64,000 nucleotides of DNA, taken from the NCBI GenBank assembly GCA_003255025.1, contig QANY01005492.1:556297-620296 (forward strand). Reading direction: 5' to 3'. The translations under genes were made by a program, and so were the position numbers. Position 1 is the stretch's first letter; the number at the start of each line of letters is the position of its first letter. The notes under the pieces were generated by a model that saw nothing but the letters and a program-made list of their open reading frames with translations, was not told the origin of the DNA and did no database searches. Origin of the DNA: Datisca glomerata (taxonomy: Eukaryota > Streptophyta > Magnoliopsida > Cucurbitales > Datiscaceae). This document shows positions 56,663 to 64,000 of this stretch, in pieces.

Positions 56663-58654
56663 GGTCTTTATATATTTATATGTTAAATACCGTGTGAATT
56701 TTCTTGTATTATTCATATAATATGAGATATGTATGATGATGGATGGTTATTTTTTTGAATGTATGGAAAATACTGGATCATTAATTGTATGGTGATTATT
56801 AGGTTAGGCTTTGTTTTTAATTTTTTCTAGATTTTGTGTAAGCCGAATTGAGGGGTAAGAATTTTTGTAATTTTATTTTGAATATTATTGTAATTATTCC
56901 AAATGCGAGAAGACGAAGAACGCACAAGACGAACGGCAAAAATTTACTGTTCACGTGAAAACACTGTTCATTCGTGAAAGCACTGTTCATCAGCGAAAAC
57001 ATTGTTCACGCGAGAATTTACTGTTCCGGTGGAGGTGAATAGTGCAGGGCTGCTGCCCCGATTGTGAACAGTGTTTCCAGCGTGGCAGGCGGTTGCCGTC
57101 AGTGAGTCGGGCAACGGCGGTGATGGGCGGCAATCGGAGAGTTCTATCATTGGTGACAACTGTTCACATTTTAGGAAAGCTTTCAACAAATCATGCAACC
57201 AAGTCATCACCTAAGTGTTTCATTATAACCCAAACTCTTTAATTATCTATTTAAAATTTGAAATTAATGTACTTTTAAAATTAAATATTAATTTTTTATG
57301 TTATGAAAATTAAAAATTAATAGCTTGATTGGGTTTGACCTAAATTTGATCAAATCAAATAAAATGTTTATTTGACTAAGTCAAAGTCAACTATATTAAA
57401 AGGGATAATTATAGAAATTGTTTTAATTAAGAAAAATAGTTTTCTAATTAAAAATAATTTTGTTCAAAGCTGGAAGATTATGAAGATGGACATCAAGAGG
57501 AGAAGGCAATATTTGAAAAATATGTATTCTTGAAGTCCGCTTTGTAATTTTATTTCTTTATTTTCAGGATTGTAATTTAGAAATACATAATAGTCACTCG
57601 GTCCATTATTATTTAATTTAATTGTTAAATAATTGTTTAATTGTTATGTTTGATAACATGTCCATGCATTAGTCGATCACATGCTATACATGAAAATCCC
57701 ACACAGTTTTATTTAATCATGCATCTCATCCTATAGAAATTTGATTTATTAGGATTGTCCTAATATGTTTATATGTATTGCTTTATGAAATCAATTAGAT
57801 GTAAACTTCTAGGTTTTAACTAGTTAAAACTTGGTATTCACACCACACGAAAGGTTATAGTAACATTTAGGTTGACCGCCTTTAGTAAAAGTGTTTTATT
57901 AAAGTTTGATGATATAATTAATTAGTTAATCAAAGTTCACCTAATTATGATTTAAGCATTTCAGAAAGTTAAATGAACTTAGGCCAATGAGATTGAGTTA
58001 ACTGATAATTAAATATTCATAGGGTTATTATTTTAACTAGTAATTAATTTGGAATTAATTGATTAGTTACAATAGAAACACATTATCCTAAAATAGTGAG
58101 TGGTAGAAGGTTGACATGTCAATGTAACATATAGAAATATCATTAGTACGACATTGTGAGGTGCAGTGAGGGCCTCGAGATGGATTTATTTTCATCCTGC
58201 TAAGGAAGGTTTTGAGCTGTACCAATACCAAGATTGGACTTCTTAAGAAGATAGGAGGAAGTGATGTAGTTTAGTTTTGACCGACCCTAAGGCGGCATAT
58301 TCTAAATGAAGTCATGAAATCTAAAATGACGAGTTACACTCACAAAGTCACAATTAAGCTTTCATGTGGATAGTTGTGACTTGATAGAATAAGCGATACC
58401 TTATTGTTAAAAGAAAAATATGAGATATATAAAATTTTAATTAACAAGGATGAGAATGTCTCATAGCAGTCTGAGGTTAATCTGACCGACCCTAAGGCGA
58501 CACATTAATCGTTAAGTTATTTTATTGTGATTAGTAAATGCTAAATTTATGTGTTTATTATGATTACATTCACGCATCACATTTACTTTTTGAATTCTAG
58601 ATATTTATCAATTATATTGAATCATGTATGTTTTAGATTTTAGTTATCAATATT
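56663..58654 (+). other. Long leader of copia element 3
   Basis: About 2 kb of non-coding DNA between primer site and gag. It contains repeated words such as GACCGACCCTAAGG (near 58,278 and 58,476), and near 56,935-57,080 a series of related CACTGTTCA-type units. It probably holds packaging or dimerisation signals, though this is inferred only from position. Confidence 0.5.
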
Positions 58655-61600
58655 ATGTCTACCATGGGCAACCTTGTTACTGCTTTACTCACTCTTGAGA
58701 AATTGAATGGTGATACTTTCGTACGTTGGAAATAAAATATAAACTTAATGATGATGTTCTGAGAACCAAGCATGAAAGTATGGAGACCGCCTATGAGATT
58801 ATGGAATCTTTACAGGCAATGTTTGGGTAGCAATCTGATCAAATTCATCATGAGGCTACTAGGAGCTATATGATAACTAAGATGAGGAAGGGTACTTCTG
58901 TTCAAGAACATGATCAATATAATGCATGTGTCAGAAGTATATGGGGTGACCATTGATGAAAGGACTCAAGTTAGCATCATACTAGAGTCGCTCACACCAG
59001 TTTTTTCTACGTTCACGACCAACTATGTTATGAACAAATTACAATTTAACATGATCCAATTATTGAATGAACTGCAGATTTTTGAGTCACTAAACCTTAG
59101 AATGATCAAAGAGGGTGAGACAAATGTTGTCGAGCAAAAGCCTTCTTCCAATATTATTAAGAACAAGAAATGGAAGAAGAACAATGGTAAGGACAAAAGT
59201 AAGAACAAAAGAGTAAAGGAAGCCAAGACATCGCTGAAAGCCAAGAAGAACAAGAAAGACAGCAAACCCAAAGGAAAGTGTTTCCACTGTGGGGATTGAA
59301 GGTCATTGGAAGGGAAACTGTAACAAGTATCTCTCTAAGCTAAGGTAAATATGATTTACTTGTACTTGAAGCTTGTTTAGTGGAATCTGATTTGTCATCC
59401 TGGATACTTGATTCAGGAGCCTCTAACCATGTATGTTCTTCTTTGCAGATGCGCGATTCGTCAATGGAGCTGGTTGATGGCGAGATCATTTTGAGAGTTG
59501 GCAGTGGTGCGCTCGTGTCAGCTAAAGCATTATGGACAGTCTGTTTATTTTTTGGATATAATTACTTAGTTTTGAATGATGTTTATTATATTCATGGTTT
59601 TTCAAGGAATTTGATTTCTTTTTAATTTTTGCAAGAACAGTTATCCAAAGTTTCTTTCATTAATAAAGAGTTTATTATTTATAAGAATAGATTCAATATC
59701 TGTCATACTAAAACTATAAATGGACTGTATATGCTTAAAATGACTAAATACGCATTAAATAATTCTTAATTATTTAAACTAGCAAAACCTAAAAATAACA
59801 AACGACAAAGAGTTTCTCATGATGATAACACATATTTATGGTAACTTAGGTTAGGACATATTAATCAAGGTCTGAGGTATGCATATTCGTTGGTTATTCT
59901 CTAGAGACTAGAGGTGGTACTTTTATAGTCACAATGATCAAAAGGTGTGTGTCGACAAATGCAACCTTTCTTGAGCATGACTATATGTAAAATTACAAGC
60001 CTCATAGCAATGTAGCTCTCAAGGAATTAGCGACTGATGAGATCATACCACTTTCAATTTCTATTGATAAATGACAAACCAGAGAAACCACAGTTCCTGC
60101 AAAAGAAATCTCGGTGCAACGTTGTAGTGGGAGGGTTGTGAGACAACCAGTTCGCTACGAACTAGAGGCACATGTCCTAGTGTTAGACTCTAAGAAGGAC
60201 GATCCATTATCTTATGAACAAGCAATGGATGGTCCTAAAAAGGAGAAATGACAAGATGCCATGAACCAAGAAATTGAATCTATGTATTATAATTCCGTTT
60301 GAGAACTTGTAGATCTAACTTGGATGTAAATGGATATTCAAGAAGAAAAGAGATGCATATGGGAAAGTAGAGAATTTTAAGGCACGGTTAGTAGCCAAGG
60401 GCTATACACAAAGGGGGAGAGTCGATTATATAGAGATATTCTCCCCTATGACCATGCTAAAATCCATTTGCATCCTTCTGTCCATAGCCACTAGTTTAGA
60501 CTATGAAATATGCAAATGGAGGTCAAGACAGCTTTTCCTGAATGATTTTCTTGAAAAAAACATTTATATGATGCAACTAGAAGAGTTCATACAAAAGGGG
60601 CAAGATCAGAAAATATGCAAGTTGCTTAAATTCATTAATGGATTAAAGCAAACATCTAGATATTTGAATCTTACCTTTGATGAGATTATAAAGTATTATG
60701 GCTTCGAGCAAAATGTTGACGATTCCTGTGTTTATAAACACACAAAAATAAGAAAGTTGTTTTCTTAGATCTTTATGTTGATGATATTCTACTCATCGGG
60801 AATTGTGTAGAAACTTTGCCAAAGGTAAAGAGGTGGTTAGTTGAGAAGTTTTAAATGAAAGATTTAGGAGAGGAGAGCTATGTTCTAAGCATCCAAATCC
60901 TAAGGGATAGAAAGAACAAGTTTTTAGCACTTTTGTAGGCATCTTATATTGATAAAGTGCTAAAGAGATTCTCTATGGAGAATTCCATGAAAGGTCAACA
61001 ACCGACCAGACATGGAATTGTCTTATGAGAAAGGTTTCTTGTGTTTCAGTAGTTGGAAGTCTCATGTATGTCATACTGTGTACGAGACCGAACATCTATT
61101 ATGCAGTGAGAATTGTCAATCGTTATCAATCAAATCTAGGTTGGGGACACTAGATTGCAGTAAATCACATTCTCAAATATCTTACGAGAATGAGAAACTA
61201 TATGCTTGTTTATTCAGGTGGGAACCTGAACCCTACTAGATATACTGATTTTTATTTTCAATGAGATAGAGACAATTGAAAGTTAACATTTGGATCAGTA
61301 TTCACCCTAGGTGGAGGAGCTGTAGTTTGGAGAAATATTAAACAATCTAGCATTGCAGATTCCACGATAGAAGTTGAATATACAACGGCTTGTGAAGCTG
61401 CGAAAGAGGCGGTATGGCTTAGAAAGTTCTATTCTGATATGAAAGTAGTTCTAGATAAGCAAACCATTGATCCTGTACTATGATAACAGTGGGGCAGCGG
61501 CAAACTTCAAGGAACCGATGAGTCATAAAAGGGGTAAGCACATAAAGAGGAAATATCTTCTTGTAAGAGAGATCGTGCATCGAGGGGATGTGACTATTAT

Positions 61601-61715
61601 GAAGATAACATCGGAATAAAACCTGGCTGATCCTTTTGCAAAGACACTCCCTGCAAAGTCATTTGAGGGTCACGTGCGTAACATGAGATTAAGAGAGATG
61701 CCACATTTTCTTTAG
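58655..61715 (+). pseudogene. Copia element 3 gag-pol relic with integrase core deleted
   Basis: gag starts at 58,655 (MSTMGNLVTALLTLEKLNGD, stop at about 58,730) and continues with NYVMNKLQFNMIQLLNELQ and a Lys-rich tail. The zinc knuckle starts CFHCG and is frameshifted before HWKGNC (59,277-59,325). Protease ILDSGASNHVCSS is at 59,402. A pre-integrase remnant LRLGHIN (about 59,845) is followed directly by the integrase tail (GGTF, then ATFLEHDY), so the catalytic D-D-E core is gone. RT has [11 protein letters not shown] (60,385) and LYVDDILLIGN (60,771). RNase H has TTACEAAKEAVWL-like sequence and FAKTLPAKSFE (61,380-61,665). It is the same family as element 2 (22-25 kb), and neither can move alone. 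Confidence 0.87.
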
Positions 61716-61729
61716 GGCAAGTGAGAGAT

Positions 61730-63955
61730 TGTTGGGGGTTATGTCCTCAAAGCATGTGTATTAACATTTTGGTATGAAGTTTAAAGAGGATTACATTTTT
61801 CTTATAATTGTTCTTTTAAATTATTGTTGAATAATTTATATAAATATCAGAAAATTTCATATTCATTAATGAGACTATGATATTGTATTAATACAGGAAG
61901 ATTAAGATCATAGATAATGAATAAAATTGTCGGCAACATATTAAAGTATAGAATCTTTAATGAAAAGTTGCTAGTACGGTTCATTAAGCATTATAAATGC
62001 GTGTGATCTATATCCGAATCATTGATGTGGATAGACATCTTAGTGAAGATACTTTATATAATAGAATCGATGTGAATTAATATATTTATTAACGTGTCGT
62101 TTATTATAAATGTTTAATACACATCAATTCAATGATCATATGGAGATCAGTCTGAATCCTGAGTAGTCATGAACTCCTATGCATGTCTACTGGATCTTTT
62201 GATTCACTCGTTAAAGTCTGTTTGTTAATCAAGCTACTGATTTTTGTTTTGGAGATTTAGTGATGTTGATGGCTGTGGACATGATCTTATAAGATTTGGA
62301 ATCTAAGTTTTTCTAATGGATCGTATATTAGTTCTCTTAAGTGTTAGTTTTAGAACTGAATGATTATTGAGCTCAAATTTATAATAAGATTATAAATTAG
62401 TCATTCACTAGTGTATTGATGATACTTAAAGATCAAGATGTAATTAGAAGGGTAAAACGGTAGTTTTGGCCAATTCTAATTTACAGACAAATAATTGGAG
62501 AACAAAACTATATCAAATGATTATGTCAGTGGATTACATGATCATACTTTGTAAATACATTCTATAATCTCTAAGCGTGCAATTCCATATTTATAGTTGA
62601 GTAATTGTAGAATTAATAAAGAAGATTATTTAATTAAAGAGTTTAATTAATAATCTGGTTTAATGGAGGTTACGATTATAGGTTCATGATCTCCAAGTTA
62701 CATTTATACTATGCTGTTTAGGGTGTAAATATTTCAGGATATGAGAAAATGACTGACTTGCAAAAAATTTTTTTATTTTGGGGCAAGTACATATTTATGA
62801 GATTATTATGTGTGATTAATTAAATAAAAATGAATTAATTAAATTATTTATATATTTAAATATAATTTTTGGAAATTATATATATAAATTATTATCCATA
62901 AGTGAGAGATAATATCTAATTTGTAAAATTAGATTAATAAATTATTATTAGTTAATAATTTAAATCAATTAAATCTGTTATTTGTGAAATAACAGATAAG
63001 TTAGTTGATAGAGATAATCTAATATGTTAATTTTAAATAACTGATATCTAGATAATTATCTGATTAAAATAAATATTTAATTTACAGTAATTGCCAGATG
63101 TCAATCACTGATAGGGTGTTAGAAATTGACATGGACTACTGTGATGCCACATGGCACTATAAGAGTGAGTGTGCAACATGTATTGCCATGTGGCACTACA
63201 GTAGTGAGTTTGCAACACGTAGTGCCATGTAGCACTGTAGTTGTGCACAATTGCAGTGAGTCCCACTACAGTTGCTAATTTTACAGTTAAATATTATTTC
63301 AGTTTATCTCTAACAATCTGATACGCCATTATCTAGAATATATACAGATGTTATTCTAGTAGCCTTGGTTGTTAAAGGAAGATGAGAGAATCAGTTGATT
63401 AGATCATCAGTTCGTCAATCAAGAGTTGAATTGAGAACATGATTGATGTTAGACAGATTTTCTTCTATGATTAAACATTAATCAAATCTCTAAAAGAATA
63501 ATCATCATGTTCTTTTAGAGAATCGCCTCACTAAAGTTCTTCTTAGTAAATCTACACATCTCATGTGCTGAGAACATATAGAGACAGAAAAAGTGTCATG
63601 TAATATTTTACATGCCCACATACGTCTTAGTGCGTTGATGATTGACTTGAAAGATCTTAGTACAGATCTCAGAGTCTACTGATCGATGGAACAATTTCGT
63701 GGGAATGAAGAATCGATCGATTTTTGCAAGGACACTTGATATAGACTACAAGAGGTATATGATTCATGACCTTATATGTTGTAAATTTAACTTATAAATA
63801 TATAATGTATCCTGACTGATTGAAAAAAAAAATAAAAGTTTTTTTGTTATCGTGACGTTGTGCAAATTTTGTTTTATTAAAAGATTAAATTTTTGTTAAA
63901 AGTTTAATTTTTTAAAAGGTCATGCTCCTCCACGCTTCAGCCGTGATGACCAACG
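61730..63955 (+). repeat. 3' LTR of copia element 3, essentially complete
   Basis: Begins TGTTGGGGGTTATGTCCTC after the purine-rich GGGCAAGTGAGAGAT and ends GTGATGACCAACGA near 63,955, giving about 2.2 kb. It contains the palindromic TGCCACATGGCACTA-type tandem block (63,140-63,240), ATATGATTC, and an AAATATATAATG TATA-like element near 63,795. It is the reference copy for the LTR fragments elsewhere in the window. Confidence 0.85.
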
Positions 63956-64000
63956 AAGAGTAGGTAACCTGTTCCCTGTGTCTTTGTTTCTATTACATTC

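Noticed and set aside
1..64000. CRISPR array, bacterial operon, riboswitch or integron
   Set aside because: The window is plant nuclear DNA with introns and retrotransposons; repeats found are tandem or transposon ends without CRISPR-like spacers.

Overview
This window looks like nuclear DNA from a flowering plant, most likely a eudicot. It is AT-rich, its recognisable genes have spliced exons, it is full of Ty1/copia, CACTA, MULE, LINE, SINE-like and MITE-like sequence, and it carries pieces of both mitochondrial and plastid DNA. Only one gene looks intact: a ZRF1/GlsA-type DnaJ protein at 50,384-52,330 (+), with a plausible promoter and 5'-UTR intron from 48,639. Everything else that codes is a relic, and I see no intact multi-gene system.

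Layout. 0.3-3.0 kb: a stray exon of the thiamine gene TH1 (-) and a decayed SnRK2 kinase fragment (+). 6.3-12.1 kb: a Ulp1-type transposon gene relic split by a roughly 4 kb CACTA element (6,494-10,474). That CACTA carries five exons of a captured class-I peptide release factor (ICT1-like) gene. 12.8-25.0 kb: a stack of degraded copia elements. It contains one on the minus strand, a plus-strand LTR fused head-on to a minus-strand LTR, and a second minus-strand element cut off inside gag. 25.0-25.2 kb: the Ulp1 catalytic exon, probably the far end of the gene seen at 6.3-12.1 kb, followed by a 141-bp tandem repeat and a perfect 25-bp inverted repeat. 26.2-27.9 kb: a FAR1-type MULE transposase relic (-). 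28.3-31.6 kb: a MITE, an NRPD2/NRPE2 exon fragment, a plant-mobile-domain fragment and a hairpin-forming repeat. 31.6-42.3 kb: a broken TH1 gene (-), interrupted by a CACTA terminus and by a nearly complete copia element (35.4-39.9 kb).

43.8-46.0 kb: a LINE 3' fragment joined to LTR-like sequence, a mitochondrial nad5 fragment, and GA-rich microsatellites. 48.6-52.7 kb: the ZRF1 gene. 54.5-64.0 kb: a plastid-type tRNA-Asn (GUU) fused to the truncated 5' LTR of a large copia element (LTR about 2.2 kb), whose integrase core is deleted and whose 3' LTR is essentially complete.

How the genes relate. There is no pathway or operon here. The window records gene decay and transposon activity: host gene fragments (TH1 twice, SnRK2, ICT1-like, NRPD2) have been broken or captured, and transposons have nested inside one another. 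Each fragment identity was made by eye from protein motifs, without database searches.
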